Below are positions 25,393 to 34,183 of a stretch of 43,469 nucleotides of DNA, one piece after another. The position numbers were made by a program, and so were the translations under genes. Origin of the DNA: Sphaerotilus uruguayifluvii. Lineage in GTDB: Bacteria; Pseudomonadota; Gammaproteobacteria; Burkholderiales; Burkholderiaceae_C. Every line of letters begins with the position of its first letter. The first letter of the stretch is position 1. The stretch is taken from NCBI RefSeq assembly GCF_013294065.1, contig NZ_JABSNM010000029.1:1-43469 (forward strand). The letters are read 5' to 3'. The notes beneath the pieces were generated by a model. That model saw only the letters and a list, made by a program, of their open reading frames with translations. It was not told the DNA's origin and ran no database searches.

Positions 25393-26838
25393 ATGTCCGC
25401 TTCGCTGAAGGCCAAGATCGCCGATGTCTTCGACGAGCCCGGCTGCGACAAGAACCAGGCCAAGAGCGAGAAGGAGCGCAAGAAGGGCTGCACCAAGCAG
25501 CTCACGCCGGGGGCCGCCGCCGGCGGCTGCGCCTTCGACGGCGCCAAGATCGCGCTGCAGCCCATCGTCGACGTCGCCCACCTGGTCCACGGCCCGATCG
25601 CCTGCGAGGGCAACTCCTGGGACAACCGGCATTCGGCCAGCAGCGGCCCGACGACCTACCGCACCGGCTTCACCACCGACATCAACGAGTTCGACGTCAT
25701 CTACGGAGCCGAGAAGCGCCTGTTCAAGGCCATCCGCGAGATCGTCGACAAGGTCGACCCGCCGGCCGTCTTCGTCTACCAGACCTGCGTGACCGGCCTG
25801 ATCGGCGACGACATCGAGGCGGTGTGCCGGCGAGCCACCGAGAAGTTCGGCAAGCCGGTCATTCCGGTCAACGCGCCCGGCTTCGCCGGCCCGAAGAACC
25901 TGGGCAACAAGCTCGGCGCCGAGGCGCTGCTGGACTATGTCGTCGGCACGATGGAGCCGGAGCGCACGACGCCCTACGACATCAACATCATCGGCGAGTA
26001 CAACCTGTCGGGCGAGCTGTGGCAGGTCAAGCCGCTGCTCGACGCGCTGGGCGTGCGCGTCCTGTCGTGCATCTCGGGCGACGGCCGCTACCGCGAGGTC
26101 GCCTCGGCGCACCGCGCGCGCGCCAACATGATGGTGTGCTCGAAGTCGATGATCAACATCGCCACGAAGATGCAGCAGCGCTGGGGCATCCCGTACTTCG
26201 AGGGCTCCTTCTACGGCATCAGCGACATGAGCACGACGCTGCGCGAGATCGCGCGGCTGCTGGTCGAGCAGGGCGCACCGGCCGACCTGAAGGACCGCAC
26301 CGAGGCGCTGATCGCCGCCGAGGAGGCGCGCGCCTGGGAACGCATCCGCGCCTACCGCGAGCGCCTGGCCGGCAAGCGCGTGCTGCTGATCACCGGCGGC
26401 GTGAAGAGCTGGTCGGTCGTCAGCGCGCTGCAGGAGGCCGGGCTGGAGGTGGTCGGCACCTCGGTGAAGAAGTCCACCAAGGAAGACAAGGAGAAGATCA
26501 AGGAGATCATGGGCGACGACGCGCACATGATCGACGACATGACGCCGCGGCAGATGTACGCGATGCTGCGCGAGGCCCGGGCCGACATCATGCTGTCGGG
26601 CGGGCGCAGCCAGTTCGTGGCGCTGAAGGCGCGCATGCCCTGGATGGACATCAATCAGGAGCGCCACCACGCCTTCGCCGGCTACGAGGGCATGATCACG
26701 ATGATCGCCGAGATCGACAAGGCGCTCTTCAACCCGATGTGGCAGCAGGTGAGGGCGCCGGCGCCGTGGGAGGCGATGGACCCGCTGCTGGTCGCGCCCG
26801 ACGCGGCGCAGCTGGCGGCGGAGGCCGCGCCGGCCTGA
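25393..26838 (+). CDS. nifE: Nitrogenase FeMo-cofactor scaffold subunit NifE
   Basis: A 481-residue NifD homologue that pairs with NifN as the scaffold where NifB-co becomes FeMo-cofactor. Cluster cysteines are in GGCAFDGAK (Cys46), IACEGNSWDNR (Cys71) and YQTCVTGLIGDD (Cys132); the precursor-binding cysteine is in MMVCSKSMINI. The N-terminal lysine-rich CDKNQAKSEKERKKGCTKQL is typical of NifE. GGAGG precedes the ATG. Its usual partner nifN is not next to it but 7.3 kb downstream on the same strand. Confidence 0.98.
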   Translation: MSASLKAKIADVFDEPGCDKNQAKSEKERKKGCTKQLTPGAAAGGCAFDGAKIALQPIVDVAHLVHGPIACEGNSWDNRHSASSGPTTYRTGFTTDINEFDVIYGAEKRLFKAIREIVDKVDPPAVFVYQTCVTGLIGDDIEAVCRRATEKFGKPVIPVNAPGFAGPKNLGNKLGAEALLDYVVGTMEPERTTPYDINIIGEYNLSGELWQVKPLLDALGVRVLSCISGDGRYREVASAHRARANMMVCSKSMINIATKMQQRWGIPYFEGSFYGISDMSTTLREIARLLVEQGAPADLKDRTEALIAAEEARAWERIRAYRERLAGKRVLLITGGVKSWSVVSALQEAGLEVVGTSVKKSTKEDKEKIKEIMGDDAHMIDDMTPRQMYAMLREARADIMLSGGRSQFVALKARMPWMDINQERHHAFAGYEGMITMIAEIDKALFNPMWQQVRAPAPWEAMDPLLVAPDAAQLAAEAAPA

Positions 26839-26859
26839 CCGTGCGCCCGGGGCGGGACA

Positions 26860-27597
26860 ATGCCCGTCATGCCGAACCTGCCCCGCCATGACCTGCTCGA
26901 CGACGCCGGCCTGAACCGCCAGCATGTCTTCAATCTGGCCGACCTGCCGGCCGATCTGCTTGCGCCCCTGGACCCGAGGCCCGGCGAGACGCAGCTGCTG
27001 CTGTTCGGCCATGCCGGGCGGCGGCTGTGGGACTGCGTGCAGGCGCAGCAGGCCGACGGCCTGCTCGGCGCCGAGCATCCCATCGACGAGCACAGCCAGC
27101 GCACCGTCGAGCGCTGGCTGCGCGAGGCGCTGCCGGGCACGAGCGCGCGCTTCGTCTATCCGGTCGGGCTGCCGCCTGGGCAGCATGTGGGATTGCAGCG
27201 CCTGGGCAGCCTGGCCGGCTGGCACCATGCGTCGCCGTTCATGGTCGGCATCGACGCGCAGTGGGGCTCGTGGTTCGCCTATCGCGCGGCCGTCGTCACC
27301 GATTCCAGCCTGCCGCCGTCGCCCGCCGTCGACCTCGGCCACCCCTGTCCGACCTGCACGCACCGGCGCTGCATCGAGGCCTGCCCCGGCCGGGCGCTCG
27401 ACAGCGGCCGCATGGAGATCGAAGCCTGCCAGCGCCAGCGGCTGACCGAGGGCTCGCCGTGCGCGTCGGGCTGCGTGGCGCGCCTGGCTTGCCCGGTCGG
27501 CGCCGAGCACCGCTACGACATCAGCCAGCTCCGCCACAGCGGGCGCGGCTCGCTGGAGGCGATCCGGCGGCATCGCGCCGAACCTGGCCGAGCGTGA
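26860..27597 (+). CDS. 4Fe-4S protein related to epoxyqueuosine reductase C-terminal region
   Basis: A 245-residue protein with a ferredoxin-like cysteine motif [18 protein letters not shown] near residue 163, followed by cysteines in [23 protein letters not shown]. The arrangement recalls QueG-type epoxyqueuosine reductases but the N-terminal cobalamin-binding part is absent, so a different reductase or electron-carrier role is likely. It starts 21 bases after nifE, possibly on the same message. The start at 26860 is uncertain; 26869 is an alternative. Confidence 0.75.
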   Translation: MPVMPNLPRHDLLDDAGLNRQHVFNLADLPADLLAPLDPRPGETQLLLFGHAGRRLWDCVQAQQADGLLGAEHPIDEHSQRTVERWLREALPGTSARFVYPVGLPPGQHVGLQRLGSLAGWHHASPFMVGIDAQWGSWFAYRAAVVTDSSLPPSPAVDLGHPCPTCTHRRCIEACPGRALDSGRMEIEACQRQRLTEGSPCASGCVARLACPVGAEHRYDISQLRHSGRGSLEAIRRHRAEPGRA

Positions 27598-27703
27598 AGC
27601 TGCCCGCACCGCCGCGGAAGAACCCTTGCGCCCCGCAGGCGCAGGCGGCCTTGGCTACGCTCGGGGCCTGTCCGTCATGCGCTCACGCGAAGGAATCCCG
27701 CCG

Positions 27704-28693
27704 ATGAACACCCCCGCCTCCACCGAAACCGCCATCCTCGCCGGCGGCTGCTTCTGGGGCATGCAGGAGCTGATCCGCCATCTGCCCGGCGTCGTCTCGA
27801 CCCGCGTGGGCTACAGCGGCGGCGACGTGCCCCACGCGACCTACCGCCACCACGGCACGCATGCCGAGGCGATCGAGATCGTCTTCGACCCGTCGCGGCT
27901 GAGCTACCGCGCGCTGCTGGAGTTCTTCTTCCAGATCCATGACCCGACGACGCCGGACCGCCAGGGCAATGACCGCGGCCCGTCCTACCGCTCGGGCATC
28001 TACTGGCTGAGCGAGGCGCAGCGCCAGACCGCCGAGCGCACCGTCGCCGAGGTGAACGCCTCCGGCCGCTGGCCCGGCCCGGTGGTGACCGAGCTGAAGG
28101 CCGCCGGCCCCTTCTGGCAGGCCGAGCCGGAGCATCAGGACTATCTGCAGCACTATCCGGACGGCTACACCTGCCACTGGGTGCGGCCGAACTGGCGCCT
28201 GCCGCAGCCGGGCCAGCCCGAGCCGGCGCCGCTGATCGACTGGCGCGAGGTGCTGCGCCGCGCCCGCGAGGGCAATGTCGCGCCGCCGCGCCGCGTCGAG
28301 CGCGAGCCGGCCTTCTGGCAGGCGCGGCTGACGCCCGAGCAGTATTTCGTCACCCGCCGCAAGGGCACCGAGCGGCCGTTCAGCTCGTCGATGTGCGGCC
28401 TGTTCACGCCCGGGCGCTACCACTGCGCCTGCTGCGGCACGCCGCTGTTCGACGCCGGCGAGAAGTTCGACAGCGGCACCGGCTGGCCGTCCTTCACCCA
28501 GCCGGTCGACGGCCGCGCGGTGGCCTGCCATGTCGACGAGTCGCACGGCATGGTGCGGGTCGAGGTCACCTGCGCGGTCTGCGACGCGCATCTCGGCCAT
28601 GTCTTCCCGGACGGCCCGCCGCCCTCGGGGCTGCGCTACTGCATCAACGCGCTGTCGCTGGAGAAGGACGGGCAGGGCGTGGCCGGTGCCTGA
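27704..28693 (+). CDS. msrAB: Fused peptide methionine sulfoxide reductase MsrA-MsrB
   Basis: A 329-residue two-domain repair enzyme. The MsrA domain begins at once with catalytic Cys16 in [11 protein letters not shown] and includes [14 protein letters not shown]. The MsrB domain spans about residues 205-325, with zinc cysteines in CACCGTPLF and [10 protein letters not shown] and the active-site cysteine in RYCINALSL. Together they reduce both epimers of methionine sulfoxide. No signal peptide is seen, so it is cytoplasmic. AAGGA precedes the ATG. Confidence 0.96.
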   Translation: MNTPASTETAILAGGCFWGMQELIRHLPGVVSTRVGYSGGDVPHATYRHHGTHAEAIEIVFDPSRLSYRALLEFFFQIHDPTTPDRQGNDRGPSYRSGIYWLSEAQRQTAERTVAEVNASGRWPGPVVTELKAAGPFWQAEPEHQDYLQHYPDGYTCHWVRPNWRLPQPGQPEPAPLIDWREVLRRAREGNVAPPRRVEREPAFWQARLTPEQYFVTRRKGTERPFSSSMCGLFTPGRYHCACCGTPLFDAGEKFDSGTGWPSFTQPVDGRAVACHVDESHGMVRVEVTCAVCDAHLGHVFPDGPPPSGLRYCINALSLEKDGQGVAGA

Positions 28694-29624
28694 GGCCGGC
28701 GCCGGGGTCGAGGCCGAGGTCTCGGCCGCCTGCCGGGCGCTGGCGCCGCGTCTCGGGCTGGGCGAGGTGCGGCCGAGGGTGATCGGGCGCTTCTCGAACC
28801 TCGTGCTGGCGCTGGAGCCGACGCCCTGGGTCGCGCGGGTGGCCACCGGCACCGCCGGGCCGCGCGCCGAGCCGGCCTGGGCGCGGCGCGAGATCGCGCT
28901 GGCGCAGGCGCTGCAGGCGGGCGGGGCGCCGGTCGGTGCACCCGCGCCGGGCACTCTGGCCGGGCCGCACAGGGAAGCCGGCTGGCGCATCACGCTGTGG
29001 CGCGGGCTGGACCTGCGGTCGCAGCCGCCCGAGGCCCGTCAGGCCGGGCGCGCGCTGGCGGCCTGCCATGCGGTGCTGGCGACGCTGCCGGCCGCGCTGG
29101 CGCCGGGGCTGGCGGTGCCCGAGCCGTGGGCGCCGCTCGACGAGGCCCGGCGCCTGCTGGTCACCGCGCCGTCCGGTCCGGCGACGACCGTCCTGCCGGG
29201 CGATGTGCGTGCCGATCTGCTGGCGCGGCTGGACACGCTGGCGTGCGCGCTGCGAGCCCACCCGGCGCCGCCGCAGTGGCTGCACGGCGATGCGCAGGTC
29301 AACAACGTGCGCGCGCTGCAGGCCGATCCGGCCGCCAGCGTCTGGCTCGACTGGGAAGACGCCTGTCGCGGGCCGCTCGAGTGGGATCTGGCCGGGCTGA
29401 TCGGCGCCGGCCGCATCTTCGGCGGCCCGGAGCAGGCCTGGGCCGAAGCGGCGCTGGCGGGCTGGCGCGAGCGGGGCCCGCCGATCGACGCGGCGCTGCT
29501 GGACGCCTGCATCGAGGCGCGTGCGCTGTTCGTCGTCGCCTGGACCGCGTGGCTGGGGCCGGACCTGCCCGGCCGGCGCGAGCGGCTGGCGGCCCGGCTG
29601 GCCTGGCTGCGCGGGCGCGGCTGA
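28686..29624 (+). CDS. Aminoglycoside phosphotransferase/choline kinase-like protein
   Basis: A 312-residue kinase-like protein with a GTG start that overlaps the end of msrAB by 8 bases. The catalytic loop [11 protein letters not shown] (HGD-x4-N) is near residue 197 and the metal-binding aspartate is in [18 protein letters not shown]. The N-terminal lobe is recognisable but weak ([16 protein letters not shown]). The substrate cannot be told from sequence; resistance is not implied, since this family also covers many metabolic kinases. Confidence 0.85.
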   Translation: MPEAGAGVEAEVSAACRALAPRLGLGEVRPRVIGRFSNLVLALEPTPWVARVATGTAGPRAEPAWARREIALAQALQAGGAPVGAPAPGTLAGPHREAGWRITLWRGLDLRSQPPEARQAGRALAACHAVLATLPAALAPGLAVPEPWAPLDEARRLLVTAPSGPATTVLPGDVRADLLARLDTLACALRAHPAPPQWLHGDAQVNNVRALQADPAASVWLDWEDACRGPLEWDLAGLIGAGRIFGGPEQAWAEAALAGWRERGPPIDAALLDACIEARALFVVAWTAWLGPDLPGRRERLAARLAWLRGRG

Positions 29625-29651
29625 TTTCCGGCCCGCGGCGGGGCTCTCGGC

Positions 29652-30410
29652 TCAGCTTCGCAGCAGCGCGAGCGGCATGCCCTCGCCATTCCACAGCACG
29701 CCGCCGGTCATCACCGAGGTGCCGTTCCTCGTGCTCACGGTGACCAGGCCCCGCACGCTGGCGTTCGGGGCCTTGCAGCCGCTCGTGCCGAACTGGCCGG
29801 CGATGCGGAAGAAGTTGCCGCCGGCCGGATCCGGCGTCAGCGTGCCGGTGAGCGTGCAGCCGGTGCCCGACGGCGACGAGCCGGTGATCCAGCTGCGGCT
29901 GGTCATCGTCAGCTTGCCGTCGCTGGCGACCGTTCCCGTGTGCTGGTGCGTGAGGTTTCCGCTGACCAGCATGGCCTGCCAGGAGCCGGCCGCCTTCGCC
30001 AGCGTGGCCGCCTGCTCGTAGGTGCTGTCGTAGCGCAGCGTGTAGGCGCTGGTTGCGCCGCTGGCGCTGGTCGAGCTGCCGCCGAGGCTGCTGCGCGGCA
30101 CGAAGGTGCCCGAGGTGCTCACGCTGGTCTTGCCGGCGGCCGAGATCAGGAAATCGTCCAGCACGCCCGAGAAGCTGTGACCGGAGGTCGCCAGCGTACC
30201 GTGCCTCAGCACCAGCTCGGTGCCGCCGGTGCGCAGGCTCCAGAACTCGTTGTCGGAGGTGACGACCCCGATCGTCGTGTCGTCGTACCAGTAGCCCTGC
30301 GGGCTCGCTGTCTCGTCGCCACCCCCGCCGCCGCCGCAGGCGCTCAAGGCCGCCAGCGCGGCACCGGCGATCGCGATCGCGCCCGTGCGGCGCATCCAAG
30401 CTGCTGTCAT
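29652..30410 (-). CDS. Putative lipoprotein of unknown function
   Basis: A 252-residue secreted lipoprotein. The signal peptide is residues 1-25 with lipobox LSAC and a glycine run (CGGGGGG) straight after the acylated cysteine. The mature part is rich in Ser, Thr and Gly with short alternating strands (ASPQGYWYDDTTIGVV; FWSLRTGGTELVLRHG), as in beta-barrel-like or beta-sandwich lipoproteins common in Burkholderiales. Two cysteines late in the chain could pair. It stands alone between convergent and co-directional neighbours, with no link to nif. Upstream, 30411-30654 holds no gene I can support. Confidence 0.82.
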   Translation of the reverse strand: MTAAWMRRTGAIAIAGAALAALSACGGGGGGDETASPQGYWYDDTTIGVVTSDNEFWSLRTGGTELVLRHGTLATSGHSFSGVLDDFLISAAGKTSVSTSGTFVPRSSLGGSSTSASGATSAYTLRYDSTYEQAATLAKAAGSWQAMLVSGNLTHQHTGTVASDGKLTMTSRSWITGSSPSGTGCTLTGTLTPDPAGGNFFRIAGQFGTSGCKAPNASVRGLVTVSTRNGTSVMTGGVLWNGEGMPLALLRS

Positions 30411-30654
30411 GTCTTCATTCCCTGACGTGTCGGTCGTTCGCCCCGGCGCTTCCAGGGGCCGGAGCCCGGCGCCGGACGGTCCGGAGCGCCGCGGCATCCG
30501 CCGTGAAACGATCCGGTATCAGGTTTATGAAGAAAGTTTTCGCGCGCCGCAAGGCCGGCCGCGATGCAGATCATCTGCGCGCCCGCGGCCGTGGGGCCGG
30601 GGCGACACGGGGCGGCTGCCGGCGCCGCCGGGTCAGGCCGGCGTCAGCCCGCTG

Positions 30655-31065
30655 TCATTCCCGGGGCATCTCCAGGCCGTCCCTGAGGCGCAGCCAGCCG
30701 CGTGCGATGCGGTAGATCGCCCAGACGCCGAGCAGGAACATGCCCAGCGGCAGCGTCGCGAAGCCGATCAGGAAGGGCATCAGCACGAGGGACAGCAGCA
30801 GTACCGCGAGCGACCAGCCCAGCGCGATCCAGAAGGTCGAGATGGTCCATTCCACATGCGAGGCCATCCAGGTGCCGCGCACCTTGTCGCGCTGCAGGTA
30901 GCTCAGCACCACCGCGATGATCGACGGCCAGCCGAACAGGAAGGAGCCGACGACGCTGGCCGCGCCGAAGGCGCCCAGGCCCAGACCGAAGGCATGCAGC
31001 GCGTAGATGACGTGCAGCGTGCGGCGCTGGCCGTCGGGGTTGTCGTCGACGATGATGACGCTCAT
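30655..31065 (-). CDS. DUF4870-type small membrane protein
   Basis: A 136-residue inner-membrane protein with about three to four hydrophobic helices (HVIYALHAFGLGLGAFGAAS; IIAVVLSYLQRDKVRGTW; IALGWSLAVLLLSLVLMPFL). The pattern of a YALHAFG helix, then Y-x-x-RDKVRGTW and a SHVEW motif, is that of DUF4870 proteins. AAGGAG lies before the ATG at 31065. It is co-directional with and 55 bases after the glutathione peroxidase gene. Function unknown. Confidence 0.85.
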   Translation of the reverse strand: MSVIIVDDNPDGQRRTLHVIYALHAFGLGLGAFGAASVVGSFLFGWPSIIAVVLSYLQRDKVRGTWMASHVEWTISTFWIALGWSLAVLLLSLVLMPFLIGFATLPLGMFLLGVWAIYRIARGWLRLRDGLEMPRE

Positions 31066-31120
31066 GGGCAGGCTCCTTCGTGTGACTTCCTGCCCATTCT
31101 GCATCGATCGCGTGCGCCCC

Positions 31121-31639
31121 TCAGGCCGGGCGGGGCAGCAGCGGCTCGATGTGGGCCTCCAGCGACTGCGGCGTGTCGGTCGGCGCGAAGCGGCGCACGA
31201 CGCGGTGCTCGGCGTCGAGCAGGAACTTGGTGAAGTTCCACTTGATCGCCTCGGTGCCGAGCAGGCCGGGCGCGGCCTGCTTCAGGTGGCGGTAGAGCGG
31301 ATGCGTGCCCGGCCCGTTGACCTCGATCTTGGCGAACATCGGGAAGCTCACGTCGTGCGAGAGCCGGCAGAACGAGGCGATCTCGGCCGCGTCGCCCGGC
31401 TCCTGCTGGCCGAACTGGTTGCACGGGAAGCCCAGCACCGCGAAGCCGCGCGCCTGCCAGCGCCGGTGCAGCGCCTCCAGCCCGTCGTACTGCGGCGTGA
31501 AGCCGCAGCGGCTGGCGACGTTGACGATCAGCAGCGCCTGGCCGGCGAAGTCGCCCAGCGTGGCGGCGCGGCCGTCGAGCCGCTGCAGCGGCACGGCGTC
31601 GAGTTCGGCGGGATCGAGGGAGGTGCGGGAGGCGGACAT
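31121..31639 (-). CDS. Glutathione peroxidase family thiol peroxidase
   Basis: A 172-residue peroxidase with the redox-active Cys45 in NVASRCGFTPQY, then FPCNQFGQQEPG with the catalytic glutamine, and KWNFTKFLLD with the tryptophan and asparagine of the tetrad. It reduces hydrogen peroxide and lipid or alkyl peroxides, probably using thioredoxin. No signal peptide. It lies between the DUF4870-type gene and the PPOX gene on the same strand. Confidence 0.95.
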   Translation of the reverse strand: MSASRTSLDPAELDAVPLQRLDGRAATLGDFAGQALLIVNVASRCGFTPQYDGLEALHRRWQARGFAVLGFPCNQFGQQEPGDAAEIASFCRLSHDVSFPMFAKIEVNGPGTHPLYRHLKQAAPGLLGTEAIKWNFTKFLLDAEHRVVRRFAPTDTPQSLEAHIEPLLPRPA

Positions 31640-31721
31640 GGTCGGACAGGGCAGGTGGACGGGGCAGAGATCATCGCCCGGTCCGCACCTCCCTGTCGGC
31701 AGCGGGGCGGCGTGGCGACGG

Positions 31722-32381
31722 TCAGCCGGCCGACGGCGCCAGGCTGTCCGGCAGCGGCGGGGGCGTGTCGACCGCGCTGTCGGGCTCGGCCTGCGGCGCG
31801 CCGGCCTGCAGCGACAGCGGCACGACGCCGGCCCAGGTCGGCCAGGCGAGGTCCTCGTCGTCGTCCTTCGGGCCGCCGGTGCGCACCTTGGCCGAGGCCT
31901 CGGCCAGCGACAGCCGCAGCACCGTGGTGGCGCCCATCTCCTTGTCGGTCATCGGCCGCAGCGTGGCCCAGCGGCCTGGCGAGACGCGGTCGGTGAAGGC
32001 CTGCAGCGCGGCAGCCTTGTGCGCGGCGTCGACGACGATCTCGAAGCGGCCGTAGACCACCACCGAGCGGAAGTTCATCGAGTGGTGGAAGGCCGAGCGC
32101 GCCAGCACCAGGCCGTCGAGGATCGCCAGGCTGACGCAGCACTCCGCCTCGGTCAGCGCCTTGAGCATGCGCGAGGCCTTGGCACCGTGGATGTAGAGAT
32201 GATCGCCTTCGCGCCAGACGGCGGTCGGGATGCTGTGCACGCCGCCGTCGAGCGGGAAGGCGACATGCGCGATCCACGCGGCATCGACGATCGCCGCGAG
32301 GCTCTCGGCGTCGTAGCGGGCGCGGTCGGGCAGGCGGCGCACGCGGGTGCGTTCGGACGGGGCGGCGTTCGGGGTGGCCAT
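31722..32381 (-). CDS. FMN-binding pyridoxamine 5'-phosphate oxidase-like protein
   Basis: A 219-residue protein of the PPOX (Pyridox_ox_2) family. Visible are VRRLPDRARYDAESLAAIVD, the strand AWIAHVAFPLDGGVHSIPT, YIHGAKASRMLK and HHSMNFRSVVVYGRFEIV, which form the split-barrel flavin-binding fold. The C-terminal 30 residues are a Pro-rich tail. It is divergent from a MocR regulator with an inverted repeat between them, the usual arrangement of a MocR target gene. The natural substrate is unknown. Confidence 0.92.
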   Translation of the reverse strand: MATPNAAPSERTRVRRLPDRARYDAESLAAIVDAAWIAHVAFPLDGGVHSIPTAVWREGDHLYIHGAKASRMLKALTEAECCVSLAILDGLVLARSAFHHSMNFRSVVVYGRFEIVVDAAHKAAALQAFTDRVSPGRWATLRPMTDKEMGATTVLRLSLAEASAKVRTGGPKDDDEDLAWPTWAGVVPLSLQAGAPQAEPDSAVDTPPPLPDSLAPSAG

Positions 32382-32446
32382 GCGGGGGCGGCTCCAGGGG
32401 CAAGGGTTCTTCGGAAGATCGGTTCGCGGTGGCACGATAGGTGCCC

Positions 32447-32494
32447 GGTGGCTCCATGACGAGATCCACCGTGATGTGCCTGCATGGAGCCACC
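32447..32494. promoter_or_regulatory. 12-bp perfect inverted repeat between PPOX and MocR genes
   Basis: Arm 1 is GGTGGCTCCATG (32447-32458); arm 2 is CATGGAGCCACC (32483-32494), ending one base before the MocR start codon. A partial direct copy GGTGGCAC lies just upstream of arm 1. The position fits a MocR operator for self-control and control of the divergent PPOX gene. Confidence 0.5.
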
Positions 32495-32495
32495 G

Positions 32496-33983
32496 ATGTC
32501 CGTCGATCCGTCCGAGCTGTCCCCGCTGTCCGATCTGCGCTGGCCGCCGGGCCTGCCGCGCCAGCGGGCGCTGCATGAGCATCTGCGCGGCCTGATCCTG
32601 CGCGGCGTGCTGCGGGCCGGCGCGCGGCTGCCGGCCAGCCGGGGGCTGGCGCCGATGCTGGGCGTGGCGCGCAACACCGTCTTGCATGCCTACGCGCAGC
32701 TGCAGGCCGAGGGCTATCTGCAGGCCGACCGTCATGGCACCCGGGTCGCGGCGCTGCCGGTGGCGGACGAGGCGAGGGCGGCCGCGCCGGCCGGACCGGG
32801 CCTGTCGCGCCGGGCCGCGCAGGCGCTGGCCGAGGCCGGGCAGGGCACCGGCGACCTGTCGCTGCTGCCGCTGGCGCTGGGCGTGCCGGATCTGGCGTCC
32901 TTTCCGCTGCGCGCCTGGCGCGCCAGCCTGGACCGCGCCTGGCGCCAGGCCGGCGCCCGCCAGCTCGGCTATGCGCCGCCGGGCGGCGAGCCGGTGCTGC
33001 GCGCGGCGCTGGCGGGCTGGCTGTCGGGGCGGCGCGGCATGGCGCTGGCGCCGGAGCAGGTGGTGGTCACCTCCGGCACGCAGGGTGCGCTGGACCTGTG
33101 CGCGCGGCTGCTGGCCGACGAGGGCGACACCGCCTGGGTCGAGGATCCCGGCTACGGCGGCGCGCGCACCGCCTTCGCGCTGGCCGGGCTGCGGGTGCAT
33201 CCGGTGCCGGTCGACGCCGACGGGCTGGCGCCGTCCGAGCTGGACTGGACGCGGCACCCGCCGCGGCTGATCTTCGTCACGCCCGCGCACCAGTTCCCGA
33301 CCGGCGCGGTGATGCCGCTGGCGCGCCGGCTGGCGCTGGTCGAGCGGGCGCGCGCCGCCGGCGCCTGGATCATCGAGGACGACTACGAGAGCGAGTTCTG
33401 GCGCGCCGGCACCGCGCTGCCGGCGCTGGCCGCGCTGCAGCCGCACGCGCCGGTGGTGCACGCGCTGACCTTCTCGAAGACGCTGCTGCCGACGCTGCGC
33501 CTGGGCTGTCTGGTCGTGCCGGCGGCGCTGGCGGCCGACTTCGCCCGCGCCGCCGGCCGGCTGACCCGGCCGGGGCAGGGCATCGAGCAGCGCGCGCTGG
33601 CCGACTTTCTCGAGCGCGGCCGCCACACCGTGCACCTGCGCCGCATGCGCACGCTCTACGCCGGGCGCCGCGACCGGCTGTGCGCGGCGCTGCAGCGCCA
33701 CCTGCTGGCGCACGCGCCGCCGGCCGCGCGGCTGACGATCCGCGGCGGCGACGCCGGCCTGCACCTGCTGCTGGCCTGGACCGGCGCGCCGGACGAGGCC
33801 GGCGTGGCGGCGCGTGCGCAGGCGCTGGGCGTGGCCGCGCAGCCGCTGGGACGATTCCGGATGGCACCGACTGCTGCCGGATCGATGCCCGAGCAGGGCC
33901 TGGTGCTGGGCTACGGTGCCACGCCGGACGCGCTGATCGACGGCGCGGTCGAGCGGCTGGCGCGGGCCTTCCTCGGAGACTGA
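32496..33983 (+). CDS. MocR/PdxR-type transcriptional regulator with aminotransferase domain
   Basis: A 495-residue regulator with an N-terminal GntR winged helix (residues about 15-90; LGVARNTVLHAYAQLQAEGY) fused to a type I aminotransferase-like domain. PLP would attach to the lysine in LTFSKTLLPTLRLG. Other fold markers are LGYAPPGGEPVLRAAL, VTSGTQGALDLCARLL and IIEDDYESEFW. Such proteins sense PLP or amino compounds. GGAG precedes the ATG at 32496. It is divergent from the PPOX-like gene. Confidence 0.94.
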   Translation: MSVDPSELSPLSDLRWPPGLPRQRALHEHLRGLILRGVLRAGARLPASRGLAPMLGVARNTVLHAYAQLQAEGYLQADRHGTRVAALPVADEARAAAPAGPGLSRRAAQALAEAGQGTGDLSLLPLALGVPDLASFPLRAWRASLDRAWRQAGARQLGYAPPGGEPVLRAALAGWLSGRRGMALAPEQVVVTSGTQGALDLCARLLADEGDTAWVEDPGYGGARTAFALAGLRVHPVPVDADGLAPSELDWTRHPPRLIFVTPAHQFPTGAVMPLARRLALVERARAAGAWIIEDDYESEFWRAGTALPALAALQPHAPVVHALTFSKTLLPTLRLGCLVVPAALAADFARAAGRLTRPGQGIEQRALADFLERGRHTVHLRRMRTLYAGRRDRLCAALQRHLLAHAPPAARLTIRGGDAGLHLLLAWTGAPDEAGVAARAQALGVAAQPLGRFRMAPTAAGSMPEQGLVLGYGATPDALIDGAVERLARAFLGD

Positions 33984-34025
33984 GCCCGCGGCGCTCTCCG
34001 CTCTCGAGGCGGCTTTCGGCGCTTT

Positions 34026-34041
34026 TGTGCCAAACCCGCCA
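34026..34041. promoter_or_regulatory. Degenerate NifA site upstream of nifN
   Basis: TGT-GCCAAACCCG-CCA, one base off TGT-N10-ACA. On its own it is weak, but it lies 91 bases from the nifN -24 element, the same spacing as the exact sites at nifB (89) and nifH (90). Confidence 0.4.
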
Positions 34042-34132
34042 ATCGGCGCCGCGAGCCGGTGGAGCCCGCGCCGATCGTGCAAGTCCTTGTCGGAAAAGAC
34101 ATTTCCGCGGTCCGCCGGGCACGCGGCCGCGC

Positions 34133-34148
34133 TGGCACCGATCCTGCA
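34133..34148 (+). promoter_or_regulatory. Sigma-54 (-24/-12) promoter of nifN
   Basis: TGGCACCGATCCTGCA, two mismatches from TGGCACG-N4-TTGCA, ending 35 bases before the nifN ATG. It gives the nifN-nifX-fdxB-nifQ operon its own nif promoter, independent of nifE. Confidence 0.82.
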
Positions 34149-34183
34149 CTGACGAGGGGGCAACGCAGCGATCGGAGTCCTTC

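Noticed and set aside
28686-29624. Antibiotic resistance aminoglycoside phosphotransferase
   Set aside because: Only the general kinase fold is visible; the family is broad and nothing points to drug modification.
30503-30715. Small plus-strand gene in the gap after the lipoprotein start
   Set aside because: Arg-rich shadow-like sequence with no ribosome site, running into the opposite-strand DUF4870-type gene.
34088-34103. TGT...ACA pair upstream of nifN (TGT-CGGAAAAG-ACA)
   Set aside because: The spacer is 8 bases, not 10, and it lies too close to the -24 element; the degenerate site at 34026 fits the spacing better.
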